Translations under genes and position numbers: made by a program
DNA from: Fischerella sp. PCC 9605
GTDB lineage: Bacteria > Cyanobacteriota > Cyanobacteriia > Cyanobacteriales > Nostocaceae
Direction: 5' to 3'
Assembly (NCBI RefSeq): GCF_000517105.1
Contig: NZ_KI912148.1
Span: 1,606,518 to 1,670,517 of the forward strand
Length of the DNA stretch: 64,000 nt
Notes under the pieces: model-generated
Seen by the model: the letters and a program-made list of their open reading frames with translations, nothing else
Databases searched by the model: none
Told to the model about the DNA's origin: nothing
Shown here: piece after piece, positions 36,689 to 45,505 of the stretch
Position numbering within the stretch: the stretch's first letter is position 1
How the letters are laid out: the number at the start of each line of letters is the position of its first letter

Positions 36689-38071
36689 TCATTCATCCAC
36701 TATACCCAAGTTTCGTCCTAACTCTTGGCGTAAACGATACAAAATCGTATTTGGTTCCACTTCAGCAAGAATTTCTGCAATGACAGTACTAGCGCCTAAT
36801 TGTCCCCAAGAGCAGCCTTTTTCGAGGTATACTTGGGCAGCTTTGCCGACAGCAAAGGCTCCATAGCCAGCGATACCTGCTTGGGCGATCGCACTGCCTG
36901 CATAAGCAGTAATATGGCTGGGATTGTCACCCGCAGCAACAGCAGCCGTACTTTTACTTAACCCTAACAGTAAACTGCTACCTATTTCTCCCAGTAGCAA
37001 GCCACCAGAACTCAGTAAAATCGTTTTCAAAAGCTTTGTAGCTTCGTAACCAGTCATCGGCAAACCATACAACCGCGCCAGAGAACGAATTAACGCCAAG
37101 TCCGCTACAGTTCCGCCGATGATATCTAAAAAGGCGATGGGATTGAGTGCCACAGCCACAGCTTTATATCTAGTAAATTGCCAAATCAAATCTTCGGCTT
37201 CTTGTTGGCGTACATTGATGGTTTTGGAAGCGATCGCCTCTTCTGCTTCTCTTGCTTGAATGAGTGCATTTAAAGCCAAAAGCGATCGCCCTTCACGGTT
37301 GAGAATTTTGAGAATAGTTTGTTTGAGTTCGTCTACTTGTGGCGGTGGAGTCTCCCATTCGTAAGTCACATTTCCATCAGGCCATTCCACACGCACTTCC
37401 ATAGGTGCGGGTTCCGCCGCGATCGTGACAATTTCATCAGGCTGTAAGGGTTTACCTTGAGTATTTCCTGCACCTAACTGTTGCAAATTTTTATAAATCT
37501 TTTCTCGGTCTGTATCTGGATACAAATCTATTTTGTTAAACACGAGAATCAGCGGCTTTTGTGCCTGCCGTAATTCGCACAAAGCTTGGTATTCAGTACG
37601 AGTAATATCACCAGCGACTACAAACAAAATTAAATCTGCTTGACGCGCTACTTCTCGCGCCATCTGCGATCGCACTTCTCCAGCAATTTCATCTAATCCT
37701 GGCGTATCAATTAACTCCACCTGCACCTTGTCGCCAACATTCCAGCGTACGGAACGAGGATACTGAGTTACACCATGAAGGGGGCCAGTTTGCAAAATCT
37801 TTTGTCCTAGCAAAGCATTCAACACCGCCGACTTACCACGACTAACCAAACCAAAGGCGGCAATTTTAATCACGTTATAGTCTAGTTTGTTAAGAGTGGC
37901 AGTCAAAGCCTCCAATTCTGGCTTGACCAAACCCGCTAATTGTGAGTTTGATGATACTTGTCCGGGTTTGCGGATATTGCCATACCAAGACAGCGCTTGT
38001 CTGAGACTAGCACGAGCGCGATTTAGATGAGTTTCTTGCAGGTTCTTTGGCACTTGCTGAGATTGAGTCAA
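36689..38071 (-). CDS. Dynamin/Era-like GTPase with C-terminal DUF697 membrane region
   Basis: 460 residues. The GTPase domain has G1 GLVSRGKSAVLNALLG, G3 ELIDTPGLDEIAGEV, and G4 LVFNKIDLYPDT. The final 200 residues contain two to three hydrophobic segments within the DUF697 pattern (VAVALNPIAFLDIIGGTVADLALIRSLARLYGLPMTG). This combination is common in cyanobacteria and plastids, with roles proposed in membrane-associated GTP signalling, but not established here. The N-terminal 60 residues precede the G domain and are helical. Single gene on the minus strand; a possible 36-residue membrane peptide lies upstream at 38165. Confidence 0.8.
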   Translation of the reverse strand: MTQSQQVPKNLQETHLNRARASLRQALSWYGNIRKPGQVSSNSQLAGLVKPELEALTATLNKLDYNVIKIAAFGLVSRGKSAVLNALLGQKILQTGPLHGVTQYPRSVRWNVGDKVQVELIDTPGLDEIAGEVRSQMAREVARQADLILFVVAGDITRTEYQALCELRQAQKPLILVFNKIDLYPDTDREKIYKNLQQLGAGNTQGKPLQPDEIVTIAAEPAPMEVRVEWPDGNVTYEWETPPPQVDELKQTILKILNREGRSLLALNALIQAREAEEAIASKTINVRQQEAEDLIWQFTRYKAVAVALNPIAFLDIIGGTVADLALIRSLARLYGLPMTGYEATKLLKTILLSSGGLLLGEIGSSLLLGLSKSTAAVAAGDNPSHITAYAGSAIAQAGIAGYGAFAVGKAAQVYLEKGCSWGQLGASTVIAEILAEVEPNTILYRLRQELGRNLGIVDE

Positions 38072-38525
38072 AATTATAGCAATTTTAGGTTTTGGATTGA
38101 GGAAATCAAGCTAACAGCTTACTGATTTATTTTTACCTAATTGCAAATTTAGCAGTTTCGTGTGTTAGATCAGCCAAAACAATAATAGTACTATTGTACC
38201 AAATGCATAGATGATAGCTAAAGCAAGCTTTGTAATAATGCTATTTGCTTGATACTTGGTGTTTTGCCAAATCATAATTTGGTGTAAAGAAATCTAACTA
38301 TATAAATAGTTTTTATCCACTAGCTATTGTACGGTTGGGTTTAGAAACCTATTCGTAATAATCACTAACAGTGATAACACAAAGCTTTGTTTATTAACAC
38401 CGAACTACTTATTTATGGAGAAAAGATAAACACAAAATCAAATTAGGATAAAGAGCAATTTTGACTTACGAATATGGGAACACTAACTTCAGCTAACAGT
38501 TGTGCATTACTACGCTGATTAAAAC
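38072..38525. other. Divergent region with a possible small membrane-peptide gene
   Basis: 454 bp between the GTPase (minus) and the histidine kinase (plus). Apart from the small frame at 38165-38275, no feature stands out. Confidence 0.35.
38165..38275 (-). CDS. Possible 36-residue single-pass membrane peptide
   Basis: ATG 38275 opens MIWQNTKYQANSIITKLALA, followed by a 16-residue hydrophobic run to the TAA at 38165. The pattern is a charged N-terminus and a transmembrane helix. The start has no clear ribosome-binding site, so this is uncertain. Such short membrane proteins are often missed in annotation. Confidence 0.3.
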   Translation of the reverse strand: MIWQNTKYQANSIITKLALAIIYAFGTIVLLLFWLI

Positions 38526-40745
38526 ATGAAATATTTTGATTCTAAAGATTTTATAAAAATACCTTTACGCCTAATTCTAATTGTTCCTTTCGTAGTTCAA
38601 ATTTCTGCCTCTGTTGGGTTAGTCGGATATTTATCATTTAAAAATGGACAGAAGGCAGTCAACGATCTGGCCGGTCAGGTGATCGACAAAAGCAACAGCC
38701 TGGTAAATCAGCATCTAAATAGCTACTTGGCAATTCCGCATCAGATTAATCAAATGAACGTGGATGCTGTAGAAACGGGATTACTCGATTTACAAGACTT
38801 TGAACATGCAGGAAAATACCTTTGGAAACAGATGCAGCTCTATAAAAATTTGAGCTACAACGGCTACACTTTGGTTACAGGTCAAGGGGCTGGTTCTGGC
38901 AATTATCCAGGCAGTCAATCTACCACAATAGATTTGTATCCTTTAACAGTTAATGGAGTATCTAAGGTTTATTCCTACGCTACGGATGCTCAAGGAAATC
39001 GAACTAAGCTACTTAATAACTTTGATTACAACAGTTTTGAACAACCTTGGTATATAAATACGGTAAAAGCAGGTAAACCGATTTGGAGTGGTGTGAATGC
39101 CTGGGATGGTGCGGTTGGTTATATCGCTGCTTCCGCCAATTATCCTATTTACGATCAAAGTGATAAGTTGCTGGCTGTTATTGGTGTTGATTTACTGCTG
39201 TCGAATATCAGTGACTTTCTCCGCCAAATTCACGTCAGTCCAAATGGCAGTATTTTTATTATTGAACGCAACGGGCTATTAGTAGCCAATTCCAGTTCTC
39301 AAAAACCCTATGTAATTGTTAATGGTAAAACTAAACGATTAGCTGCGGCTGACAGTTCTAACCTCCTAATTCAAGCAACTGCTAAGTATTTACAGCAACA
39401 CCTGGGTGACTTTCACAAGATTCAAGACAAACAACAGTTAACGTTTGATTTTAAGGGCGATCGCCAATTTGTCGAAGTCACTCCCTGGCGCGATCGCTTT
39501 GGTCTGGACTGGCTTGTGGTTGTAACTGTCCCCGAATCTGATTTTATGGCGCAAATCAACGCCAACACCCGCAATACAATCGTGTTATGCCTGCTGACTT
39601 TAGCAGTGGCATCTATTGTTGGTATTTATACCTCTCGTTGGATTACCCAACCCATTTTGCGTTTGAGTCACGCAAGTCAGGCAATTGCCGCTGGACAATT
39701 AGACTACTCGGTAGAGGTGAAAGGGATTGATGAGTTAGAGATGCTCAGTAAATCTTTTAACCACATGGCTAGGCAGTTGCAAGAATCTTTTACAGCCCTA
39801 GGAACAGCTAACCAACAATTGGAGGAGACTAACGCAGAACTGGAACAGCGGGTAGAAGCACGGACGGCTGAACTACAAGCAACTATTCAGGAACTGCACC
39901 GCACTCAAGCTTATATGGTGCATAGTGAAAAAATGTCAGCCCTCGGTCAGATGGTGGCAGGTGTGGCCCATGAAATCAACAATCCGGTCAACTTTATTCA
40001 TGGTAATCTCACCCATATTGATGAGTACGCTCAGGATTTATTGCGCTTGGTGCAACTCTATCAAAAGTACTTAAGCGAACCACCCATAGAAATTCAAAAG
40101 GAACTTGATGCAATTGATTTTGACTTTTTAGACAAGGATTTAACCAATGTACTCAAGTCGATGCGAATAGGAACGAATCGCATTCGTGAAATTGTGCTGT
40201 CATTGCGAAACTTCTCGCGATTAGATGAGGCAGAGGTGAAAGAGGTTGATATTCATGAAGGCATCGATAGTACACTCGTGATTTTGAACAACCGCCTCAA
40301 GGCCAAGCCAGATCATCCCGAAATCCAGGTCATTAAAGAGTACGGAAAGTTACCTTTAGTAGAGTGCTACGCAGGTCAACTAAATCAGGTGTTCATGAAC
40401 ATTCTCAGCAATGCAATTGATGCATTGGAAGAACGCGATCGCGATCGGTCACTGGAGGAGATTAAAGCTCAACCCAGCACAATTTGGATTTTGACAGCTG
40501 CTAAAGATGACACTGTAACAATTCGTATTACGGATAACGGACTCGGTATCAGTGACGCAGTACGTTCCAAGTTGTTTAACCCATTTTTCACCACCAAGCC
40601 TGTCGGTAAAGGAACAGGATTGGGCTTAGCCATCAGCTACCAAATTGTCACAGACAAGCACGGCGGCAAACTTTCCTGTCATTCTACACCAGGACAAGGA
40701 GCAGAATTTGTAATTGAACTCCTCATTCATTCTGCAATTATCTAG
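38526..40745 (+). CDS. Membrane sensor histidine kinase (dCache-HAMP-HisKA-HATPase)
   Basis: 739 residues. A transmembrane segment at about 15-40, an extracytoplasmic double-Cache sensor (about 45-340, with YNSFEQPWYINTVKAGKPIW and YPIYDQSDKLLAVIGVDLL), a second transmembrane segment at about 355-375, HAMP with RWITQPILRLSHASQAIAAG, a coiled coil, the H-box GVAHEINNPVNFIHGN near 480, then the N-, G1- and G2-boxes (VFMNILSNAIDAL, ITDNGLGISD, GKGTGLGLAIS). Cache domains bind small ligands such as amino acids or carboxylates. No response regulator is adjacent, so it is an orphan kinase. Confidence 0.9.
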   Translation: MKYFDSKDFIKIPLRLILIVPFVVQISASVGLVGYLSFKNGQKAVNDLAGQVIDKSNSLVNQHLNSYLAIPHQINQMNVDAVETGLLDLQDFEHAGKYLWKQMQLYKNLSYNGYTLVTGQGAGSGNYPGSQSTTIDLYPLTVNGVSKVYSYATDAQGNRTKLLNNFDYNSFEQPWYINTVKAGKPIWSGVNAWDGAVGYIAASANYPIYDQSDKLLAVIGVDLLLSNISDFLRQIHVSPNGSIFIIERNGLLVANSSSQKPYVIVNGKTKRLAAADSSNLLIQATAKYLQQHLGDFHKIQDKQQLTFDFKGDRQFVEVTPWRDRFGLDWLVVVTVPESDFMAQINANTRNTIVLCLLTLAVASIVGIYTSRWITQPILRLSHASQAIAAGQLDYSVEVKGIDELEMLSKSFNHMARQLQESFTALGTANQQLEETNAELEQRVEARTAELQATIQELHRTQAYMVHSEKMSALGQMVAGVAHEINNPVNFIHGNLTHIDEYAQDLLRLVQLYQKYLSEPPIEIQKELDAIDFDFLDKDLTNVLKSMRIGTNRIREIVLSLRNFSRLDEAEVKEVDIHEGIDSTLVILNNRLKAKPDHPEIQVIKEYGKLPLVECYAGQLNQVFMNILSNAIDALEERDRDRSLEEIKAQPSTIWILTAAKDDTVTIRITDNGLGISDAVRSKLFNPFFTTKPVGKGTGLGLAISYQIVTDKHGGKLSCHSTPGQGAEFVIELLIHSAII

Positions 40746-40763
40746 AACTTGACTAACCTTGGT

Positions 40764-42050
40764 TTATCTTTTTCTTGGCTGTATGACATCTACAGACACA
40801 CCATAACGCCGAGCGGCTTGAGACATATTTAGTTTTAATAAACTTTCATCTCCTAAATGCATCTTTTTTTGTGGTTTGATTGGAACTACTCCCAAAGCGC
40901 GGATGATTTCAACTGCAATTGCCTTAGCAAGTAAGGGAGGTACTGAGTTTCCCACTTGTCGGAAACCATGCCACTTGGTGACATGAAATCGAAACCAATC
41001 GGGGTAAGAATGCAGTCGTGCTGCTTCTCGGACGGTGATACATCGTGGACTAGAAGGATGAATGGGGCGAGGAGAGGTGAAAGCCCCCCGGTTCCTGGCT
41101 GTTCCAGCTCTGAGGGTGTTACAGATACCATTTTTGTCCAGTTTATGAAAGCGACTAATAGGTTCTGCTTTACCAGGTATAGTCACCTGAAATCTCAGCA
41201 TCGATTCTGTACTGTGTCGAGTACGAATGCTTGAGGTCAAGATTCTGGAATCAAATTGCCTTTCGTAGCGGTAGTTATCTCGATCAAAATCTAATCCACG
41301 CAGTTTTCTGCTATATTTGCTGGCTTTACCATATTCTGCTACTACCCAGTCTCTATCAAGCAATTCTGGGTATATGTCTACTTCCGGTAAGTCACCAATG
41401 GCATCCCAAACAGTGGGAGTATCTGGTAAATCAGCCTTGATGACAAGATATTGCGATTTTTTAGATTTTGCTGGTTTAGTGTTCGCTACCGGATATTTAG
41501 GTAGAGGCAAACCTTGACGACATCCCAACAGAAATAATCTAGCTCTGTGTTGGGGTACTCCGTAATTGGCAGCATTGAGAACTTGGTAATCTGCTTCTAC
41601 TTCATAACCAGATGCTCTAAACTCTTCAATGATTTCTAAAAGAAATTGGCGATGCTTTCCAATAGTTAGTCCTGGTACATTCTCAAACACAAAGTATTTG
41701 GGTTGTAGCTCTAAGACTAACCGTAAAAAGTGATACACAAGCCCATTGCGGGGGTCATCAAAGGCGCGTTTGCCAATAATCGAGAATCCTTGGCAAGGGG
41801 AACCGCCAAAGACAACGTCAATTTCTTGGTTGCCAATAGCTGAACGGTTTCTAATTTCCTCGCCTGTCACATCTTCAACACTTTTGCACAATATAGACCA
41901 AAAAGGGAAATTGAACTCGTAGGTAGCACAATGAATTGGGTCTAACTCAACAGCAGCCAGTACGTCAAACCCAGCTTGTTCAAAGCCAAGGCTCATGCCA
42001 CCAGCACCCGCGAATAAGTCAACACCTATAGGTCTTTGTTTGTTATCCAT
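40764..42050 (-). CDS. DNA (cytosine-5)-methyltransferase, solitary
   Basis: 428 residues. Motif I is DLFAGAGGMSLGFEQAGFDV, motif IV (catalytic Cys) FGGSPCQGFSIIGKRAFDDP, motif VI FVFENVPGLT, motif VIII RARLFLLG, and motif X QVGNSVPPLLAKAIA near the C-terminus. The last 40 residues, after AIAVEIIRALG, carry a MSQAARRYGVSVDVIQ helix-turn-like segment. No restriction endonuclease lies next to it. Such solitary enzymes in cyanobacteria include those for CGATCG, the HIP1 core, but the target cannot be read from sequence. The convergent histidine kinase stop is 18 bp away. Confidence 0.9.
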   Translation of the reverse strand: MDNKQRPIGVDLFAGAGGMSLGFEQAGFDVLAAVELDPIHCATYEFNFPFWSILCKSVEDVTGEEIRNRSAIGNQEIDVVFGGSPCQGFSIIGKRAFDDPRNGLVYHFLRLVLELQPKYFVFENVPGLTIGKHRQFLLEIIEEFRASGYEVEADYQVLNAANYGVPQHRARLFLLGCRQGLPLPKYPVANTKPAKSKKSQYLVIKADLPDTPTVWDAIGDLPEVDIYPELLDRDWVVAEYGKASKYSRKLRGLDFDRDNYRYERQFDSRILTSSIRTRHSTESMLRFQVTIPGKAEPISRFHKLDKNGICNTLRAGTARNRGAFTSPRPIHPSSPRCITVREAARLHSYPDWFRFHVTKWHGFRQVGNSVPPLLAKAIAVEIIRALGVVPIKPQKKMHLGDESLLKLNMSQAARRYGVSVDVIQPRKR

Positions 42051-42571
42051 CCGATCTTCTCAAACTATACCGCAGGCGGCGATTTGCTCGATTACCGTTG
42101 GTGTGGTTTAACCAGTTCAGCTTACCCACAAGTTATTTTGAAGCAATCCGGGTATTTTAAATTTTTGGCAAATATGAATTTTTTCCAATCCGGCTACAGA
42201 TCTATAGATTAAAGCTAAAGCTGCGAATAGGGAATAAGAATAGGTTTCGTTATTACTAGAAGTTACGCATTGACACGTTTAAAGGTTTTGACCTATTGTA
42301 ATCAAACATTTATTCCACAATCGTAGAAAAATTTTAGCAACCCTTACTTGTGTCAGTAAGTCTACTTTCACTCTGATTTCACACAAGCTCAAATTCGATG
42401 AACGTGTGAAATTCTTCTAATTCTCGTTACCAGGTTGAACCTGGTAACGAGGGTTTACCGATCGCGAGTGAGAATCCACCTCGAAAATATAATCCGCACC
42501 CGTCAATAATCCACGCATGTTTGCTCGTTTTGTGTAGATTAGTGCGTCGTCTAATTGTTTTTGAACCCCCG
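42051..42571. other. Intergenic region with a CAGGTTGAACCTG palindrome
   Basis: 521 bp, AT-rich, upstream of the methyltransferase gene. It contains the palindrome at 42425-42451 and a TCTCACTCGCGATCGGTAAA-type flank that I take to be part of a dispersed repeat. The minus-strand frame 42417-42668 overlaps the next gene and reads through the palindrome; I do not accept it. Confidence 0.4.
42425..42451. repeat. Palindromic repeat unit CGTTACCAGGTT/AACCTGGTAACG
   Basis: A perfect 12-bp inverted repeat around a 3-nt centre. Core CCAGGTTNAACCTGG and the AACGAG flank match the third palindrome at 13050-13066, so it is a dispersed unit. Confidence 0.65.
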
Positions 42572-42841
42572 TCAGCGTGTATTCCTTTCTATACGACTTA
42601 AAAGGTCGATAATTGCTATCCATACTTGTGTATAAATATATATAAAAATACAGGCAATTAAAGCCCATAATACAGAGAAAAAACTTGGAATACCGAACCC
42701 ATAACTTGGTGTGCCGAGAATAAATAATACCGTAAGAAATACGATAAAATATCCAATGAATTGAATGATTCGTAGAGTAGCAATTAAGCCAGTGTATAGT
42801 TTACTCTGATTGGAACCACTAGGTGAAGGATTGCTACTCAT
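42572..42841 (-). CDS. Small membrane protein with two to three transmembrane segments
   Basis: 89 residues: a Ser/Asn-rich start (MSSNPSPSGSNQSKLYTGL), then IQFIGYFIVFLTVLFILG, and a second hydrophobic stretch FFSVLWALIACIFIYIYTQVWIA, ending IIDLLSRIERNTR. Similar small integral membrane proteins with an ...IEENTR end are known in cyanobacteria, and function is unknown. It is likely real from its hydrophobic organisation and ATG start. Confidence 0.6.
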   Translation of the reverse strand: MSSNPSPSGSNQSKLYTGLIATLRIIQFIGYFIVFLTVLFILGTPSYGFGIPSFFSVLWALIACIFIYIYTQVWIAIIDLLSRIERNTR

Positions 42842-43045
42842 AGGTACACCTGTATGTCACTTTTGTAGGAATAAATCTAGCTACAAACTCAAATTGCAGC
42901 ATTTCGGATTATTTACTGGACTTTAGTACTAGCTTTTGTGCAATTTCGTGTTCCAGTGGGAGTGCGACCAAGTGTTTGAGCCAATTGTTGCTGTGAGATA
43001 AAAACGAACACGCGCGAGCAAACCTTTATGTTATCTATTTAGAAA

Positions 43046-43618
43046 ATGCTCTCAGAACGTTTTACAGAAGCCCTAACCTACGCCACACAACTCCATGCGA
43101 AACAAGTTCGCAAAGGTTCAGGAGTTCCCTACATTGCTCATTTGTTGGGTGTCGCTAGTATTGCCTTAGAATACGGGGCAAATGAAGATGAAGCGATCGC
43201 CGCTTTGTTACACGATGCCATTGAGGATCAGGGCGGTGCTGCAACACGTGAAGAAATTCGCCGTCGCTTTGGAGATCGTGTGACTGCAATTGTTGATGGT
43301 TGCACCGATGCCGACACTACACCCAAGCCACCGTGGCGAGAACGTAAACAAGTATACATTGCTCACCTTGCTACTGCTTCACCTTCGGTGCTGCTTGTGA
43401 GTGCTGCTGATAAACTCCACAATGCGCAATCAATCACAAAAGATTATCGCCTTTTGGGCGAATCACTTTGGCAACGCTTTCAAGGAGGCAAAGAGGGTAC
43501 GCTTTGGTATTATCGGGCGTTAGTAACTGCTTTTCGCCAAATAGGATCTTATCCGCTCTTTGAAGAACTAGAACGGGTTGTTTCAGAACTGGAAGATTTG
43601 ACTTCTGGAGATTCTTAA
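43046..43618 (+). CDS. HD-domain phosphohydrolase, (p)ppGpp-hydrolase-like (MESH1/SpoT-HD type)
   Basis: 190 residues. The HD signature is LLHDAIED at about 54-61 with upstream HAKQVRKGSGVPYIAHLLGVA (His) and downstream AADKLHNAQSI (His/Asp). This ordering matches the metal-dependent HD hydrolases that include small alarmone hydrolases. Whether it hydrolyses (p)ppGpp is inferred. No synthetase domain is present. It stands alone, with an AT-rich region before and prs after in the opposite orientation. Confidence 0.8.
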   Translation: MLSERFTEALTYATQLHAKQVRKGSGVPYIAHLLGVASIALEYGANEDEAIAALLHDAIEDQGGAATREEIRRRFGDRVTAIVDGCTDADTTPKPPWRERKQVYIAHLATASPSVLLVSAADKLHNAQSITKDYRLLGESLWQRFQGGKEGTLWYYRALVTAFRQIGSYPLFEELERVVSELEDLTSGDS

Positions 43619-43727
43619 TTTGGCAAGAGAAAGCACCCTGAAAAGATACAAAGAAATTAGTTAGCGCAGGCAGGAATAGCCTGCGGCATTGTGCGAAATC
43701 GTAGCAGTGATGACAGTATTTTCTGGG

Positions 43728-44744
43728 TTAGCGGAACATACTACTTACTGAACTATCTTCATGAATCCGCCAGATTGTTTCGCCTAGCAGATTAGCCACC
43801 GAAAGAACCACCAATTGCGAGAAGCGATCGCTCTCTTTGACAGGAATTGTATTGGTGACAATCACTTCCTCAAAAATACCACTTGACAACCGCTCTACCG
43901 CAGGAGGGGAAAACACCGCATGAGTGGCACAGGCATATACCTCACGTGCTCCTTCCTCGCGCAGTAGCTTTGCTCCCTCTGCGATCGTGCCGCCAGTATC
44001 AATCATGTCATCTACTAGCACTGCCGTTTTCCCTTTCACATCACCGATGACATTCAATACCTCGGCGACATTATGAGCCTGACGACGTTTATCAATAATC
44101 GCTAAGGGGGCATCATTCAGTTTTTTCGCAAATGCCCTAGCTCGTGCTACACCACCTACATCTGGGGATACAACTACAATATCTTCGAGCTGTTTGCTGA
44201 TCAAATAATCCAGTATTACTGGGGAGCCGTAAACGTGATCTAGGGGAATATCAAAATATCCCTGTATCTGGGCTGAATGTAAATCCATTGCCAAAATGCG
44301 GCTAGCACCTGCTTGGGTAATTAGGTTAGCAACCAGCTTGGCAGTTATTGACTCCCGTCCTGCTGTTTTTCGGTCAGCACGGGCATAACCATAATAAGGA
44401 ATTACTGCTGTTACCTGTCGGGCTGAAGCTCGACGACAGGCATCAATCATAATTAGTAATTCCATCAAATTGTCGTTCACAGGATGACAAGAGGGCTGGA
44501 TTAAATAAACATCACAGCCCCGAATTGATTCCTGTATTTGAACATAAAGTTCTCCGTCCGCAAATCGTTTACGAATCATAGGTCCCAAGTCCATGCCCAG
44601 ATAACGAGCTACTTCTTGAGACAGGGGTACATTAGCAGAGCCAGAGAATAGCCGCAGGCGATGGTTTTCAGCTATTCCTGTTGCAGTTGGCGGCAATTTG
44701 AAAGTAGCAGTACTCAGCACAGCTGATCCTCGATGTGCATTCAT
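43728..44744 (-). CDS. prs: Ribose-phosphate pyrophosphokinase
   Basis: 338 residues. It makes PRPP from ribose 5-phosphate and ATP. Signatures: FADGELYVQIQESIRG for ATP binding, PYYGYARADRKTAGRESITAKLVAN in the catalytic flexible loop, MDLHSAQIQGYFD, and the PRPP motif VLVDDMIDTGGTIAEGAKLL. The first 20-25 residues (NAHRGSAVLSTATFK) are a short N-terminal extension relative to E. coli Prs and may be unimportant. Confidence 0.95.
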   Translation of the reverse strand: MNAHRGSAVLSTATFKLPPTATGIAENHRLRLFSGSANVPLSQEVARYLGMDLGPMIRKRFADGELYVQIQESIRGCDVYLIQPSCHPVNDNLMELLIMIDACRRASARQVTAVIPYYGYARADRKTAGRESITAKLVANLITQAGASRILAMDLHSAQIQGYFDIPLDHVYGSPVILDYLISKQLEDIVVVSPDVGGVARARAFAKKLNDAPLAIIDKRRQAHNVAEVLNVIGDVKGKTAVLVDDMIDTGGTIAEGAKLLREEGAREVYACATHAVFSPPAVERLSSGIFEEVIVTNTIPVKESDRFSQLVVLSVANLLGETIWRIHEDSSVSSMFR

Positions 44745-45505
44745 GGCAATCTTATCATCAGATATTTAGATTATTTAAGAGCAATAGTCCGAAAAAACAT
44801 CTGTGAGTTTTGTTGAAGCTTTCATAAAAACTTGAAACATACCTCCATGAAACTACAAATTCCTAGTTTTTTAGTTCTTGCGATCAATACGCTCTTGCCA
44901 GCTTAACTGACGTTCAACTCATGAACTACACTCGTAATTGAGATTTTTTGGCTTGAGGTGAAAATCCCAAGTCTCAGTATATTTACTCGATAAAGTACTG
45001 ACCTATACCCATATAATTTCTAAGCTGAGAACAAACTATTCTAGTTTACTAGTGAAAGTAAAAACACTTATGAATGAATTAATAATGGACAGCTAAATTA
45101 TTTTATGATACTAGCTGCAAATTAAAACATTAGCAGACTTGCTTTATATTTTGCCATTACCCAATATTGACAATATTGTCAAAAATTCCCTACTGGAAGA
45201 AGAAGGTGGCGCTTGACGCTGGGGAAAAGGTTAAAGGGGCAAGGACAAAGGAAAATCCATCCTTTAACCTTTTCCCTTTCTCTATTGATGTACGCAGTTC
45301 ATGATGGACTACATAAAAAAACTGACTTCTTCACCTTTTTTACTACTTTGTATTGGAGACGGAGTGTGAAAATAGAGTACGGGCAAGTCCGTAAAGACTT
45401 TCTTTTATACATATTGGCACGGCAGTTGACTAGACGCCGTTGCTAGATATGATTTTTTGTGGGTGAGTTTCTCCGAGTAGTGCTGTTATACTCTATCAAT
45501 TGAAA
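44745..45505. other. Long intergenic region with a perfect hairpin
   Basis: 761 bp between prs (minus) and the Ser/Thr kinase (plus). It is AT-rich. A perfect inverted repeat lies at 45222-45276. A plus-strand frame at 45213-45446 runs through that repeat and is not accepted. Confidence 0.4.
45222..45276. repeat. Perfect 16-bp inverted repeat
   Basis: GGGAAAAGGTTAAAGG (45222-45237) and CCTTTAACCTTTTCCC (45261-45276) are complementary, with a 23-nt loop. It has the look of a mobile hairpin unit or a structured RNA; no gene is directly upstream on the plus strand. Confidence 0.55.

Noticed and set aside
42417-42668. Minus-strand frame overlapping the small membrane protein gene
   Set aside because: It starts inside the better-supported gene and reads through a palindromic repeat.
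45213-45446. Plus-strand frame before the Ser/Thr kinase
   Set aside because: It runs through a perfect inverted repeat (45222-45276) and has no motif.
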